Assembly: GCA_018062085.1 (NCBI GenBank)
Contig: JAGOSY010000012.1
Span: 1-64,000, forward strand
From: a bacterium
GTDB lineage: Bacteria > Cyanobacteriota > Vampirovibrionia > Obscuribacterales > Obscuribacteraceae
Length of the DNA stretch: 64,000 bases
Direction: 5' to 3'
Part shown: positions 52,228-63,274 of the stretch, one piece after another
How positions within the stretch are numbered: the stretch's first letter is position 1
Layout of the letters: the number at the start of each line of letters is the position of its first letter
Notes under the pieces: generated by a model
Seen by the model: only the letters and a program-made list of their open reading frames with translations
Database searches by the model: none
What the model was told of the DNA's origin: nothing
Made by a program: the position numbers and the translations under genes

Positions 52228-53427
52228 TTAGGCTCTTGGGTGAGTATTCATATAAACCCGTCTCAAGCGGTCCAAACTTACATGAGTGTAAATTTGGGTG
52301 GTGTTGATAGTGGTGTGACCTAGAAGATCTTGAACTACACGTAGGTCAGCCCCACCTTCAAGCAGGTGAGTGGCGAATGTGTGTCTCAAAGTGTGGGGAG
52401 TGATTGGTTTGTTGATACCAGCTTTGAGGGCATACTTCATGACGATACGGTGGACAGATCTTGACGACAGGCGAGTTGCTTGTCGGCTGACAAACAGAGG
52501 ATGCTCTGCTTGCGGTGTGCGACCTTCTGCCAATTTGGACCAGGTTTCGCTGAGATATTTCTTCAGCCAGTTGTGAGCGCTTTGATTGAGTAGTACTACT
52601 CTTTCTTTGCCGCCCTTACCTAGAACCCGCATCTCCATGCCTTCTTGGTTGTAGTCTTGAACTCTTAGACCGCAGAGTTCGCTGACTCGCATGCCGGTGG
52701 CATACAAAACTTCCATCAAGGCGCGGTCACGTGCACCCAATACTGAATTGGTATCGGGTGACATCAGTAAACGCACGATTTCTTCTTTGTCTAAGCAGGC
52801 AGGCAATCTACGGGTGAGTTTAGGGCCGCGCACTTGCTTTGATGGATCTTCATCGATCAATTGCTCTCTTCTCAAGTAGCGATAGAACGATCTAATTGCC
52901 GAAATTTTACGAGCGACAGTTGGTCTTGAATATTGTTCTTGAATTTGTCTTATGTAAGCACGCAGACCTTCGGCTTCAAGCCAGCCGGAGCCGGTTGTTG
53001 CGGATGAAGTTGTTTGCTCGGTTGAATCAGCGTTTGTATTAGCAGTTGTATCAGTTGTAGATATTGGGGCACTACCGGTAGTTGTGTTAACTACTGTATG
53101 GCCAGTGTAAGAATTCTGCTGCTCACTTGTTACTGCGTCCGCTGGAGTTTCGCCAGTGGAGCTAACGTCGCTGCCAATCAGCTGTTTGAGGTCATTCATG
53201 TAAGCGCGAATTGTATGCGATGAGTAATTGCGTTCTACTTCTAAGTAGCCTGCAAATTGATCGAGCCAATTTTTATGAGCATTAGCCTGGCCATTTGCTA
53301 AGCCGTCGACACTTTTCTCTAGAGCAGTGTGCATGCCTGGAATGGCTTCTGGCAAGCCATTTATCAGACCTCCAGACTGTGCTCCAATGTTTCCGTGCAT
53401 GTTATTTGTTCCGTTTTGAAATGTCAC
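52228..53427 (-). CDS. Xer-type tyrosine recombinase with a low-complexity insertion
   Basis: The 399-residue protein is a tyrosine recombinase. The C-terminal catalytic residues are all present: R247 (GMRVSEL), the Lys loop GKGGKE (about 270-275), H345-x-x-R348 (HTLRHTF), H371 (LGHTT) and Y380 (IYTHV). The N-terminal core-binding domain begins at about residue 52 and is interrupted by a Thr/Ser/Ala-rich stretch at about 86-148. A 50-residue N-terminal extension also precedes it. Xer proteins are usually about 300 residues. It may resolve chromosome dimers. Insertions of this type suggest an unusual linker. Confidence 0.85.
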   Translation of the reverse strand: MTFQNGTNNMHGNIGAQSGGLINGLPEAIPGMHTALEKSVDGLANGQANAHKNWLDQFAGYLEVERNYSSHTIRAYMNDLKQLIGSDVSSTGETPADAVTSEQQNSYTGHTVVNTTTGSAPISTTDTTANTNADSTEQTTSSATTGSGWLEAEGLRAYIRQIQEQYSRPTVARKISAIRSFYRYLRREQLIDEDPSKQVRGPKLTRRLPACLDKEEIVRLLMSPDTNSVLGARDRALMEVLYATGMRVSELCGLRVQDYNQEGMEMRVLGKGGKERVVLLNQSAHNWLKKYLSETWSKLAEGRTPQAEHPLFVSRQATRLSSRSVHRIVMKYALKAGINKPITPHTLRHTFATHLLEGGADLRVVQDLLGHTTINTTQIYTHVSLDRLRRVYMNTHPRA

Positions 53428-53616
53428 TATTTACCGTCTTTCTAGAATTTAGTAATTGATGTGCACCACAATTACTAATTATGAGAACTTTGAAAGCTTT
53501 GTAAAGACCCCAATAGTCAGTATCTGAGTAGTCATGAGGCAAATACGATCGCGTTTATCAGCACTGCTTGAACAAAAAAGCGGTGCTACAGATGGTGGCG
53601 CAAAGCTACTAGAATT

Positions 53617-53712
53617 CGGGGATGCGTGGGAATCGAACCCACCCAGGACAGCGTAAATCTGCCCCGCAACGATTTTGAAGACCGCACACCACACCAGCGA
53701 TGCTCCATCCCC
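53617..53712 (-). tRNA. selC: tRNA-Sec (anticodon UCA), selC
   Basis: On the minus strand the 95-base body folds as a selenocysteine tRNA. A 7-bp acceptor stem is followed by a G-G mismatch at the eighth pair. The D arm has a 6-bp stem (CATCGC with GTGGTG) around a 4-base loop. The anticodon arm has the loop CTTCAAA with anticodon TCA. A long variable arm of about 8 bp (CGGGGCAG with CTGTCCTG) and a T arm GTGGG-TTCGATT-CCCAC complete it. The extra-long variable arm, 6-bp D stem and UCA anticodon are diagnostic of tRNA-Sec rather than a serine tRNA. A discriminator G is included; CCA is not encoded. Confidence 0.9.
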
Positions 53713-53929
53713 AGGTCTCTATCAATTTACCCTATTTCTTCCAAACCTGGGTGAACTGCCGATCTTAGTAACTTAGGTAAGTTTCATAGTCATTAAGAAA
53801 AACAAAAGATATTAATGAAATTTTATCAAGATTCGCTATGGCTCATCGGCACTGTCAATTGGGGATCGTGAAAAACTACTAACAAGGGTTGTAAGGAGCC
53901 CGAGATCGTCACAGTTCCCTACATTTGCA

Positions 53930-53959
53930 TTGACAATATTATAGATAGATACGTATAGT
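53930..53959 (+). promoter_or_regulatory. rpoB operon promoter
   Basis: TTGACA at 53930-53935, an 18-base spacer, and TATAGT at 53954-53959. Transcription would begin near 53966, giving an 86-base leader with two short hairpins (TTGCC-CTC-GGCAA at 53979-53991 and ATATGC-TTTC-GCATAT at 54010-54025). An AGAGGTAA Shine-Dalgarno precedes the ATG at 54052. Confidence 0.7.
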
Positions 53960-54051
53960 TCCATCCCTGTGCCTGCAATTGCCCTCGGCAACTGCGGTTT
54001 CGTGCACAGATATGCTTTCGCATATGAGCAGCCACTCAACAGAGGTAACCG

Positions 54052-57000
54052 ATGGCTTTAGAGTTGTCTGAGCGCGTCCGAACCTTCGGGGCGGGAAGTT
54101 CGCGCATCGCGGATTTACCTGATCTCGCTGAAATTCAGAAAAGTTCGTTCAAATGGTTTATCGAAGAAGGTCTAGCAGAGGAACTGCGGGCTTTCAGTCC
54201 TATCAAGGACTACACGGGAAGGTTGGAGCTCCACTTCCTGACTAATTACAATTTTGAGGATCATACTGAGCCTAACAAGCCCAAGACTCCTGAAGATGCA
54301 AGGGCCCTAGATGCCAGCTACACCAAGAAGCTGCGTATTCAAATGCGTCTTGTCAATCGCGAGATGGGTGAGATCAAAGAGCAAGAGATCTACGTCGGCG
54401 ACATTCCAATGATGACCGACCGCGGTACCTTCATTATTAATGGCGCTGAGCGTGTAATCGTTTCTCAGATCGTTCGCTCCCCTGGCATCTACTATAAAAG
54501 GGAAGTCGACACCAACGGTAAGAGAACCTTCTCCGCTACCCTTATACCTAACCGTGGCGCTTGGCTGAAGTTTGAAACTGATGTCAATGACATTATCTAT
54601 GTAAAGATAGATAAAAACAGAAAACTTCCTGCCACTACCCTCTTGAGAGCCCTTGGTTATTCAGATAGTGAAATGGAAGGTATTTTCCGTCACAAAGAAT
54701 TCCTCAAGAAAACTCTTGATAAAGATTCCAACAAAACTCGTGAAGATTCGTTAATCGAAGTCTATCGCAAACTTCGTCCAGGTGACCCGCCCTCTGTTGC
54801 TGGTGGCCAAAGCATTCTTGACAGCCGCTTCTTCGATGACAAACGTTATGACCTTGGTCGCGTTGGTCGCTATAAATTGAATAAGAAGCTCAGCTTGTCG
54901 GTGCCAGAAGCTCAGCGCACACTGACTAGAGAAGACATCGTTGCAGCGGTTGATTATTTGATTGGCCTACATTATGACGAAGGCCACGTTGATGACATCG
55001 ACCACCTCGGCAACCGTCGTATTAGATCGGTTGGCGAACTTCTACAGAACCAATTCAGAATCGGTCTTACTCGCCTTGAGAGAATTGTGCGCGAGCGCAT
55101 GACTTTGCAAGACGCCGATACTCTCACTCCAGCTAACTTGCTCAACACCAAACCCTTGGTTGCAGCCATCCGCGAATTCTTCGGATCTTCGCAGTTGTCT
55201 CAGTTCATGGACCAAACCAATCCTCTAGCAGAACTGACGCACAAGCGCAGACTGTCAGCTCTAGGACCTGGCGGTTTGTCGAGAGAAAGAGCCGGCTTTG
55301 CCGTTCGAGACATTCACCCGAGCCATTACGGACGTATTTGTCCTGTAGAAACTCCTGAAGGTCCTAACGCTGGTCTGATTGGCTCACTAGCTACCCATGC
55401 TCGCGTTAACGCTTACGGTTTCATTGAAACTCCTTATCGCCGTGTTGAAGGCGGTCTCGTTACCGACCAGATTCACTACCTGACAGCTGACGAAGAAGAT
55501 AACTTCAGAGTGGCCCCAGGTGATGCGCCTGTAAACGATGACGGTACTTTCGTTCATCCTCTAGTTCCTGTGCGTTACCGCGCCGAGTTCATCGAGACTG
55601 GACCAGAGCAAGTCGACTATGTTGGCGTCAGCCCCATTCAAATTGTGTCCGTAGGAACGGCCTTAATTCCATTCCTTGAGCATGATGACGCTAACCGCGC
55701 CTTGATGGGTTCAAACATGCAACGTCAGTCTGTACCTTTGGTACGTACTGAGCGTCCACTAGTTACAACTGGTATCGAGCGTCAATCAGCTCGAGATTCA
55801 GGCATGGTGATTGTGGCCGATGTTGAAGGCGTGGCCGAATATGTTTCCGCTACATCTATACACGTTCGCACTAAAGATAAACGTCTGGTCAAATACAGAC
55901 TATCTAAGTTCCAACGTTCAAACCAAGATACTTGCTTGAACCAAAAACCAATCTTGCGTGTGGGCGACCACTGTAAGCCTGGTGATGTCATCGCCGACGG
56001 TGCTGCTACCAATTCTGGTGAGCTTTCCGTAGGTCGTAACTTGCTCGTGGCCTTCATGCCATGGGAAGGCTACAACTTTGAAGATGCCATCTTGATCAGC
56101 CAGCGCCTTGTCTTTGAAGACGTTTTGACTTCAATTCACATCGAGAAACTTGAAATCGATGCTCGTTCCACCAAGCTCGGTCCTGAAGAAATCACCAGAG
56201 AAGTTCCAAACGTCTCTGAAGAATCTCTTCGTCACCTAGATGAAAATGGCATCGTTCGCATCGGCTCAAGAGTCTATCCAGATGACATTTTGGTCGGCAA
56301 GATCACCCCTAAAGGTGAATCGGAACACCCACCAGAAGAGAAACTGCTTCGCGCCATCTTCGGCGAAAAAGCACGCGACGTTCGTGATAACTCACTAAGA
56401 GTTCCGCACGGCGAAGGCGGCCGGGTTGTAGACGTTAAAGTCTTCGACCGCGAAAAAGGCGATGAACTTCCTCCTGTTGCCAACAAAGTGGTGCGCGTCT
56501 ACATCGCTCAGAAACGTAAAGTCTCTGTTGGCGACAAAGTAGCCGGACGTCACGGTAACAAAGGTATCGTCGCTAAGATTCTACCGACCGAAGACATGCC
56601 TTTCTTGCCAGATGGCACACCAGTCGACATTGTATTGAATCCACTGGGCGTACCTTCTCGTATGAACGTTGGTCAAACTTTCGAAACTCTGCTTGGCTTG
56701 GCAGCAATGCTCACCAACCAGCGCTACGAAGTGCCACCATTCGATGAAATGTACGAAAAAGAAGCTTCATCGATGACTGTTCACCGTGAAGTAGTTAAAG
56801 GCAAAGCTATGACTGGCTTCGACTGGATTGGAGATGACGGTAAAGTCACTCTCTATGACGGCCGCTCTGGTGATGCTTTCGAAAATCCTGTTTCTGTCGG
56901 CAAAATCTACATGATGAAACTCGTTCACCTTGTAGACGACAAGATTCACGCTCGTTCAACTGGTCCTTACAGCTTGGTTACTCAGCAGCCGCTGGGTGGT

Positions 57001-57597
57001 AAAGCGCAGTTCGGTGGTCAGCGTCTCGGAGAAATGGAATGCTGGGCTCTTGAAGCTTTCGGCGCCGGATACTCACTACAAGAGATGCTCACCATTAAGT
57101 CAGATGACGTTAACGGTCGCTCTAAGGCTTACGAATCAATCGTTAAGGGTGAAAACCTGAGACGTCCTGGTATTCCTGAGTCGTTCAAAGTGCTCGTGCG
57201 CGAACTTCAATCTATCGGTCTTGACGTTTCTGTGGCCAAGCGTACTCGCGAAGGCCAAGAAGTAGAAGTTGACTTGATGACCGAAGTTGAGGAAGTACGT
57301 CCACGCGGTCTGAGAAGACTCAGTCCGTTTGGCGAGATTGGCCTCGAATCAGAACTTGCTGAGCTTTCACGGCAGACTGCAATCCCAGCTTCGGCTGTGG
57401 CAACGGCAGACCCTGACGAGCTAGTGGAAGATGGAGACAACGAAGTGGTTGGCGACTCTTATGAAGGTGTCGTTGACGTGCTCACTCCTAGCATTCCAAT
57501 AGTTGAGGCCCTAATCGGAGCCATCGAAGCACCAGACTTTTCAGTAGATGTTGATTCTGAACCTGAAGATCTGATCGACGACTCAGACGAAGCCTAA
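54052..57597 (+). CDS. rpoB: RNA polymerase beta subunit
   Basis: The 1181-residue product matches RpoB across its length. Landmarks are [20 protein letters not shown] at the start, the [13 protein letters not shown] fork region, the rifampicin-region segment [33 protein letters not shown], and [29 protein letters not shown]. No large internal insertion is seen. The last 85 or so residues form a very acidic extension (Asp/Glu-rich, ending DLIDDSDEA). It is the first gene of the operon with rpoC1 and rpoC2. Confidence 0.97.
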   Translation: MALELSERVRTFGAGSSRIADLPDLAEIQKSSFKWFIEEGLAEELRAFSPIKDYTGRLELHFLTNYNFEDHTEPNKPKTPEDARALDASYTKKLRIQMRLVNREMGEIKEQEIYVGDIPMMTDRGTFIINGAERVIVSQIVRSPGIYYKREVDTNGKRTFSATLIPNRGAWLKFETDVNDIIYVKIDKNRKLPATTLLRALGYSDSEMEGIFRHKEFLKKTLDKDSNKTREDSLIEVYRKLRPGDPPSVAGGQSILDSRFFDDKRYDLGRVGRYKLNKKLSLSVPEAQRTLTREDIVAAVDYLIGLHYDEGHVDDIDHLGNRRIRSVGELLQNQFRIGLTRLERIVRERMTLQDADTLTPANLLNTKPLVAAIREFFGSSQLSQFMDQTNPLAELTHKRRLSALGPGGLSRERAGFAVRDIHPSHYGRICPVETPEGPNAGLIGSLATHARVNAYGFIETPYRRVEGGLVTDQIHYLTADEEDNFRVAPGDAPVNDDGTFVHPLVPVRYRAEFIETGPEQVDYVGVSPIQIVSVGTALIPFLEHDDANRALMGSNMQRQSVPLVRTERPLVTTGIERQSARDSGMVIVADVEGVAEYVSATSIHVRTKDKRLVKYRLSKFQRSNQDTCLNQKPILRVGDHCKPGDVIADGAATNSGELSVGRNLLVAFMPWEGYNFEDAILISQRLVFEDVLTSIHIEKLEIDARSTKLGPEEITREVPNVSEESLRHLDENGIVRIGSRVYPDDILVGKITPKGESEHPPEEKLLRAIFGEKARDVRDNSLRVPHGEGGRVVDVKVFDREKGDELPPVANKVVRVYIAQKRKVSVGDKVAGRHGNKGIVAKILPTEDMPFLPDGTPVDIVLNPLGVPSRMNVGQTFETLLGLAAMLTNQRYEVPPFDEMYEKEASSMTVHREVVKGKAMTGFDWIGDDGKVTLYDGRSGDAFENPVSVGKIYMMKLVHLVDDKIHARSTGPYSLVTQQPLGGKAQFGGQRLGEMECWALEAFGAGYSLQEMLTIKSDDVNGRSKAYESIVKGENLRRPGIPESFKVLVRELQSIGLDVSVAKRTREGQEVEVDLMTEVEEVRPRGLRRLSPFGEIGLESELAELSRQTAIPASAVATADPDELVEDGDNEVVGDSYEGVVDVLTPSIPIVEALIGAIEAPDFSVDVDSEPEDLIDDSDEA

Positions 57598-57635
57598 TCA
57601 AGCCTAACTAATTCAAAGGGAGAGTGTCATCTAAA

Positions 57636-59435
57636 ATGACTACGAGTATTGACCGCTTTGACTACATAAAAATCGGGATCGCCTCACCTGAGCGTATCCT
57701 TAGCTGGTCACACGGCGAAGTAACCAAGCCTGAGACCATCAACTACCGTACCCTCAAACCAGAGAAAGACGGCTTGTTCTGCGAGCGCATTTTTGGACCA
57801 TCAAAAGACTGGGAATGCTACTGCGGTAAATACAAACGTGTAAGACACCGCGGTATCACTTGCGAACGTTGCGGCGTTGAAGTGACCGATTCTAAAGTTC
57901 GTCGTCACCGTATGGGCCACATCAAACTGGCTTCTCCTGTGACTCACATTTGGTTCCTCAAAGGTATTCCAAGTTACATCGGCTTGCTTCTCGATTTGCC
58001 ATTGCGCGATCTAGAACAAGTTGTTTACTTCAATGCTTATGCCGTAACCAACCAAGGCAACTCACCTGACTTACACAAGAATCAACTTCTTGCTGAAGAC
58101 GAGTACGAGAAGCTTTTAGAAGACCCTAACATGCAGTTCGACGTTGGTATCGGTGCAGAAGCTGTTAAGCAGCTCTTGTTCGATATCGCCAGACCTCAAT
58201 ATGAACGCCCTGACAACAAAGACGATCGTGGTCGTTTGTTAGAGCTTCCTGGTTTGAAAGAACTATCTAAGCAACTTCGTGAAGAACTGGCTGGCGCAGG
58301 CGGCTCCCAACAGAAGAGAGCCAAAATCATCAAACGCTTGCGTTTGGTTGAAGCACTGGTAAATTCGCACACTGACCCAACTTGGGTTGTGCTCGATAAT
58401 CTACCGGTTACTCCTCCAGATTTGCGCCCAATGGTGCAGCTCGATGGTGGACGTTTCGCTACATCAGATTTGAACGATCTATATAGACGGGTTATTAACC
58501 GTAACAACCGTCTAGCTCGTTTGCTCGAAATGGGCGCTCCTGAAATTATCGTGCGCAACGAAAAGCGTATGTTGCAAGAAGCAGTTGATGCTCTGATCGA
58601 TAACGGCAGACGTGGCCGCGTGGTGGTTGGTCCAAACAACCGTCCACTGAAGTCACTATCTAACATTATCGAAGGTAAGCAAGGCCGTTTCCGTCAGAAC
58701 TTGCTCGGTAAACGGGTTGACTACTCTGGACGATCTGTAATCGTTGTCGGTCCTACTCTTAAGTTGCACCAGTGCGGCTTGCCTAGAGAAATGGCCTTAG
58801 AACTCTTCAAGCCATTTGTGATCAACAAGCTGATCGAAAGACAGATTGTTCAGAACATCAAATCGGCTAAGAAACAAATTGAAAAGGGTTCGGCAATTGT
58901 CTGGGAAATTCTTGAAGAAGTAATTCAAGGTCACCCAGTACTGTTGAACCGCGCTCCCACACTGCACAGACTCGGTATTCAAGCTTTTGAACCAGTATTG
59001 GTAGAAGGTCGCGCTATCCAGTTGCACCCGCTTGTATGTTCGGCCTTCAATGCCGACTTCGACGGTGACCAAATGGCCGTGCACGTTCCATTGTCGGTTG
59101 AAGCTCAAGCTGAAGCTCACATGCTCATGCTTGCTTCAAACAACACTCTACTTCCTGCTACTGGCCGACCAACAATCACACCTACTCAAGACATGGTGCT
59201 TGGTATTTATTACCTCACTATTGAAAAGCCAGGCAGTGATGATCCTAAAGTGTGCCGCGGCGCAGGCATGAGATTCGTCTCCTTGGCTGATGCAAGATCA
59301 GCTTATGAAGCCGGAATTCTTGATCTGCACGCCAAAATCAAAGTACGCGATGTGGACGGCAAAATGGTTGAGACAACTCCCGGTCGCGTCATCTTCAATG
59401 AAGTTGTGCGTGAAGCAATTCTGGTTGTTAACTAA
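57636..59435 (+). CDS. rpoC1: RNA polymerase beta' subunit, N-terminal part (gamma; RpoC1)
   Basis: This 599-residue protein contains the N-terminal half of beta': [18 protein letters not shown], the zinc ribbon around [20 protein letters not shown], and the catalytic [12 protein letters not shown], whose aspartates bind the active-site magnesium (around residue 472). It ends naturally at [13 protein letters not shown] with a stop codon, and rpoC2 starts 61 bases later with its own Shine-Dalgarno. This is the split known from Cyanobacteria and plastids. I prefer the ATG at 57636; a GTG at 57624 is too close to the AAGGGAG. Confidence 0.93.
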   Translation: MTTSIDRFDYIKIGIASPERILSWSHGEVTKPETINYRTLKPEKDGLFCERIFGPSKDWECYCGKYKRVRHRGITCERCGVEVTDSKVRRHRMGHIKLASPVTHIWFLKGIPSYIGLLLDLPLRDLEQVVYFNAYAVTNQGNSPDLHKNQLLAEDEYEKLLEDPNMQFDVGIGAEAVKQLLFDIARPQYERPDNKDDRGRLLELPGLKELSKQLREELAGAGGSQQKRAKIIKRLRLVEALVNSHTDPTWVVLDNLPVTPPDLRPMVQLDGGRFATSDLNDLYRRVINRNNRLARLLEMGAPEIIVRNEKRMLQEAVDALIDNGRRGRVVVGPNNRPLKSLSNIIEGKQGRFRQNLLGKRVDYSGRSVIVVGPTLKLHQCGLPREMALELFKPFVINKLIERQIVQNIKSAKKQIEKGSAIVWEILEEVIQGHPVLLNRAPTLHRLGIQAFEPVLVEGRAIQLHPLVCSAFNADFDGDQMAVHVPLSVEAQAEAHMLMLASNNTLLPATGRPTITPTQDMVLGIYYLTIEKPGSDDPKVCRGAGMRFVSLADARSAYEAGILDLHAKIKVRDVDGKMVETTPGRVIFNEVVREAILVVN

Positions 59436-59496
59436 AGACTGGTAGAGCACCAACAGTATCAACCTTTATCTAAATTCTTTATCTAAAGAGGGTCCA

Positions 59497-62400
59497 ATGG
59501 TCACAGGCGATAAGAAGAAAGAAACAATGGATTACATCAACACAACTGTTGATAAGAAGAAGCTCGGCAATCTTCTTTCAGATGTGTATGAGAGATTCGG
59601 CACAGCAAGAACAGCTGAACTAGCCAACTCACTAAAAAACCTCGGTTTTAAGTTCGCAACCAAAGCCGGCGTAACTGTTTCTATTGACGACTTAGACGTA
59701 CCGGAAGCCAAGAAAGGCTTGATTTCCGCTGCTGAAAAAGAAATTGAAGAAGCACAACGTCGCTATGAGCGCGGCGATATTACTGAAGTTGAACGCTACA
59801 ACAAAGTAATTGATACCTGGTCAGCTACCACCGACCAGCTCACCAAAGAAGTTGTAGATAACTTTGATCGCCTGAACCCTGTCTATATGATGGCTTTCTC
59901 TGGAGCTAGAGGTAACATCTCCCAGGTTCGTCAGTTAGTTGGTATGCGGGGCCTGATGGCTGACTCTCAAGGTCAGATCATCGACTTGCCGATTAAGTCT
60001 AACTTCCGTGAAGGTCTAAACGTTACTGAGTACATCATCTCCTCCTACGGAGCGAGAAAGGGCTTGGTAGATACAGCGTTGAAAACCGCCGACTCTGGTT
60101 ACTTAACCAGACGTCTGGTTGACGTTGCCCAAGACGTAATCGTGCGTGAGCCTGATTGCGGAACCGTTCGCGGCATCTTCATGCAACCAATTGCAGAAGG
60201 CGACAAAGACCTTGTCACCTTGCAAGAGAGAATCTTTGGTCGCTCTGCTTCTATTGATGTTGTTGATCCTGAAACCGGTGAAGTTCTAGTTCGTGCTGGT
60301 GAATTGATCAGCCGTAAGCAGGCAGCTCTTCTTGATAAAACCCTGAAGAAGCCAAACAAAGTTGTGATGGTGCGCAGCCCACTTACTTGCGAAAGCCAAT
60401 ATGGTGTTTGCCAGAAGTGCTACGGTTGGGCTCTCACTAGCCACCGTCCTGTTGACCAGGGTGAAGCAATCGGTATTATTGCCGCTCAGTCAATCGGTGA
60501 ACCTGGTACACAGCTAACCATGAGAACGTTCCACACTGGTGGTGCCGTTTCTGGTGGTAAGTCACGTAACCAAGTTAAAGCTCCTGCTAAGGGTACTGTG
60601 GTCTTCAAGATCCAGAGCCGTTCTATGCGTACCGCTTACGGTGACGTTATGGAACAGACAACTCGCGATGGCGTGATGAAAGTTGTGGTAGGCGAGAAAG
60701 AGCATTCTTTCCCAGTGCCAGTCGGAACTCTACTCTTCTTGCCATCAGGCTCAGAAGTAATCGCCGGACAAATTATTGCCGAGTACGATCCACCGGGTTC
60801 GAAGAAGAACTTGACTGAACGCGCCAGCAAAGATATCACCGCTGATATCTCGGGCCGTATCATGTTCCAGAACTTCCAGGCTGACGAAAAGAGAGACCGT
60901 CAAGGTAACATCTCAAGAACAGCCAACCGCGCCGGTATCATTTGGGTATTAGAAGGCGACGTATACAACTTGCCATCAGGCGCCCATGTGGTCGTCAAAG
61001 ATGGTCAAGACGTTAACGCTCTAGATGTATTGGCCGAAATTCAAATCACTTCCGAACACGGTGGTGAAGTTAGATTCGGACCAGAAATCGAAACTGAAAC
61101 TGTCAAAATCAGCAAGACCAAATCGCAAGTTAGACTGACCAAGGGCAAAGAGATGAATGTCATCATTGCTTCAGTCGGTGCTAACAATGCCAAGCTTGAG
61201 CCTGGTCAAAAAGGTCATATCTGGCGCGTGCAAAAACAAAAAGAATCATTCGCTATCAAAGTAGTGAACGAAGAAGTTGTTGAGAACGGCAAGATTATTG
61301 CTGAGTTGGTTGATGATGGCTTGAACGTGGTCAGCTGTGGTGGCGAGATTATCTACGATGGCGTAGAAATCGATGACCGCCGCGTTGTCACCAAAGCCGG
61401 TAAAGTACTCTTCGTTCCTGAAGAAGTACACTTCATCTCTAAAGATAGCTCTCTGAAAATGTCTGAAACTGGTGAAACAGTTACAGCTGGCCAAGAAGTT
61501 GTTAAAGACGTCTTTGCTCACATGGAAGGTATCGTCGAGATCATCGCTGATAACGACATCATCCACGAAGTAATCGTCAGACCAGGCGACTTGGTTCCAA
61601 TTGGCGATCCATCCGAAGTGAAAGTGCCTGAAGGTCAAATCGTTGAGCCTGGTACTGAAATCGTTGAAGGCTATACATACAAAGAGCGCAAGCTCGTTAA
61701 CCTCTTCGAAAAAGAAGATGGTTCCTGCTACGTCATCGTTCGTCCAGTCGAAGAGTACTGGATTGAACCTAGAGAAACTAAGTTCAAGCACAAAGCGACA
61801 GACGAGAAAATTTCTCTCCGTTCAGTCACTCAGTTGCTCTTCCGTGACAGAGAAAAAGTCAGACACATCCAAGGCGCTCAGTTGACTAGAACCTCACTGG
61901 TTCTGCAAATGCAAGGCCACCTGCAAACCCTCAAGGGTATTGTAGAAATGGGTGAAGATCTAAACATCGTTGTGCAAGAGAACATTCTCTTGCGCCGTGA
62001 GCAAGATCTCAACGTCACTCTCTTGTCTGTTGAACACGGTCAAATAATTGACGCCAAGGCTGCAGTTGCCACAACTCAAGTTCTCACTAGAACTGATGCT
62101 CGTGTTCAACTCTCCAAGTCAGACGAAAGAAGAATCTTGTTGGTGACCGAAGAGCAGCAAGTGCACCAGAAAATCAAAGGCACTTGTAACTTGAAAGAAG
62201 GCGATTTAATTCGCTTCGGTGACCCACTATCTAAGGCTTCTAGTGCTTCTATCTCGGGACAAATCGTCTCGGTTGATGGTGCTGAAGTGGTGCTGAGAAA
62301 AGGTCGTCCGTATCTAATTTCAGTCAACACCCAGCTACAGTGCGAAGACGGTAACTTAGTTCAACGGGGCGACTTGCTCGCTACTCTGATCTTCGAACGT

Positions 62401-63189
62401 CAGAAAACTGGAGACATCGTTCAGGGTCTTCCTCGTGTAGAAGAAGTTCTGGAAGCAAGAAAGCCGAAAGAAGCTGCCATACTCGCCGAGCGTGAAGGTA
62501 AGGCTAGACTGGCTACTGAAGACGATACAACCAGACTCTACATTGTCTTTGGCGATGGTACCGAAGAAGAAATTCCAATTCCTCAAGGTCTCAACATCAT
62601 CCTTGAAGACGGAGACCCCGTCACTCTCGGTATGCCTTTGACAGACGGTCCTCCTAACCCACACGACATCGTGCGCTTAAGAGGCATCGAAGCGGCTCAG
62701 AAATATCTGGTCGACGAAGTGCAGTCTGTATACCGTTCACAGGGTGTAGAAATCGCCGATAAGCACATCGAAGTTATCGTCAGACAGATGACCCGCAAGG
62801 TTCGTGTTGATGATCCAAAAGACACCATCATGTTGCCAGGCGAGTTGATGGAGCGTTATCACATTGACCAGGAGAACGAGAAATCGGCTCAACAAGGTCT
62901 AGAAGGCGCTACATACACTGATGTATTGCTCGGTATCACCAAGGCTTCACTCAACACTGAGTCATTCATCTCTGCTGCATCATTCCAGGAAACCACAAGA
63001 ATTCTGACTGAAGCTGCCGTAGAAGGTAAGAAAGACTGGTTGCGTGGTCTGAAAGAGAACGTCATCATCGGCCGACTCATCCCAGCAGGTACTGGCTTCC
63101 AAGGCCATGCAATGCCGGTTGAGGAAGAAGAAGAAGAAGAAGATATCTATCCACCAATCGGTGAAGGTAGCTTCAACGTTCCTGCTTAG
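59497..63189 (+). CDS. rpoC2: RNA polymerase beta' subunit, C-terminal part (RpoC2) with large trigger-loop insertion
   Basis: A 1230-residue protein. It starts with GTARTAELANSLKNLGFKFATKAG, a region also found at the start of cyanobacterial RpoC2. The bridge and trigger loop are MMAFSGARGNISQVRQLVGMRG and IGEPGTQLTMRTFHTGG (around residue 345). Between this and the conserved QGLPRVEEVLEARKPKEAAIL (around 972) lies an insertion of roughly 620 residues. It consists of many beta-rich repeats with Val/Glu/Gly-rich units, like the sandwich-barrel SI3 of Cyanobacteria. The C-terminus has a short acidic tail. RpoC1 plus RpoC2 give 1829 residues, against about 1400 in E. coli. Confidence 0.93.
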   Translation: MVTGDKKKETMDYINTTVDKKKLGNLLSDVYERFGTARTAELANSLKNLGFKFATKAGVTVSIDDLDVPEAKKGLISAAEKEIEEAQRRYERGDITEVERYNKVIDTWSATTDQLTKEVVDNFDRLNPVYMMAFSGARGNISQVRQLVGMRGLMADSQGQIIDLPIKSNFREGLNVTEYIISSYGARKGLVDTALKTADSGYLTRRLVDVAQDVIVREPDCGTVRGIFMQPIAEGDKDLVTLQERIFGRSASIDVVDPETGEVLVRAGELISRKQAALLDKTLKKPNKVVMVRSPLTCESQYGVCQKCYGWALTSHRPVDQGEAIGIIAAQSIGEPGTQLTMRTFHTGGAVSGGKSRNQVKAPAKGTVVFKIQSRSMRTAYGDVMEQTTRDGVMKVVVGEKEHSFPVPVGTLLFLPSGSEVIAGQIIAEYDPPGSKKNLTERASKDITADISGRIMFQNFQADEKRDRQGNISRTANRAGIIWVLEGDVYNLPSGAHVVVKDGQDVNALDVLAEIQITSEHGGEVRFGPEIETETVKISKTKSQVRLTKGKEMNVIIASVGANNAKLEPGQKGHIWRVQKQKESFAIKVVNEEVVENGKIIAELVDDGLNVVSCGGEIIYDGVEIDDRRVVTKAGKVLFVPEEVHFISKDSSLKMSETGETVTAGQEVVKDVFAHMEGIVEIIADNDIIHEVIVRPGDLVPIGDPSEVKVPEGQIVEPGTEIVEGYTYKERKLVNLFEKEDGSCYVIVRPVEEYWIEPRETKFKHKATDEKISLRSVTQLLFRDREKVRHIQGAQLTRTSLVLQMQGHLQTLKGIVEMGEDLNIVVQENILLRREQDLNVTLLSVEHGQIIDAKAAVATTQVLTRTDARVQLSKSDERRILLVTEEQQVHQKIKGTCNLKEGDLIRFGDPLSKASSASISGQIVSVDGAEVVLRKGRPYLISVNTQLQCEDGNLVQRGDLLATLIFERQKTGDIVQGLPRVEEVLEARKPKEAAILAEREGKARLATEDDTTRLYIVFGDGTEEEIPIPQGLNIILEDGDPVTLGMPLTDGPPNPHDIVRLRGIEAAQKYLVDEVQSVYRSQGVEIADKHIEVIVRQMTRKVRVDDPKDTIMLPGELMERYHIDQENEKSAQQGLEGATYTDVLLGITKASLNTESFISAASFQETTRILTEAAVEGKKDWLRGLKENVIIGRLIPAGTGFQGHAMPVEEEEEEEDIYPPIGEGSFNVPA

Positions 63190-63274
63190 TTAGGACCTGC
63201 TTAAATAGAGCCACCATAAACATCTGGCACCTAGCCTACCTAAGGCAAATTGCGTGTATATACACCTAATTTAC

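Noticed and set aside
53836-54039. A short minus-strand ORF in the rpoB leader
   Set aside because: It lies over the promoter and leader hairpins, has no ribosome binding site and no known pattern.
61246-61791. A 181-codon antisense ORF in rpoC2
   Set aside because: It is a shadow of the Val/Glu-rich repeat codons; the sense frame is the strongly conserved polymerase gene.
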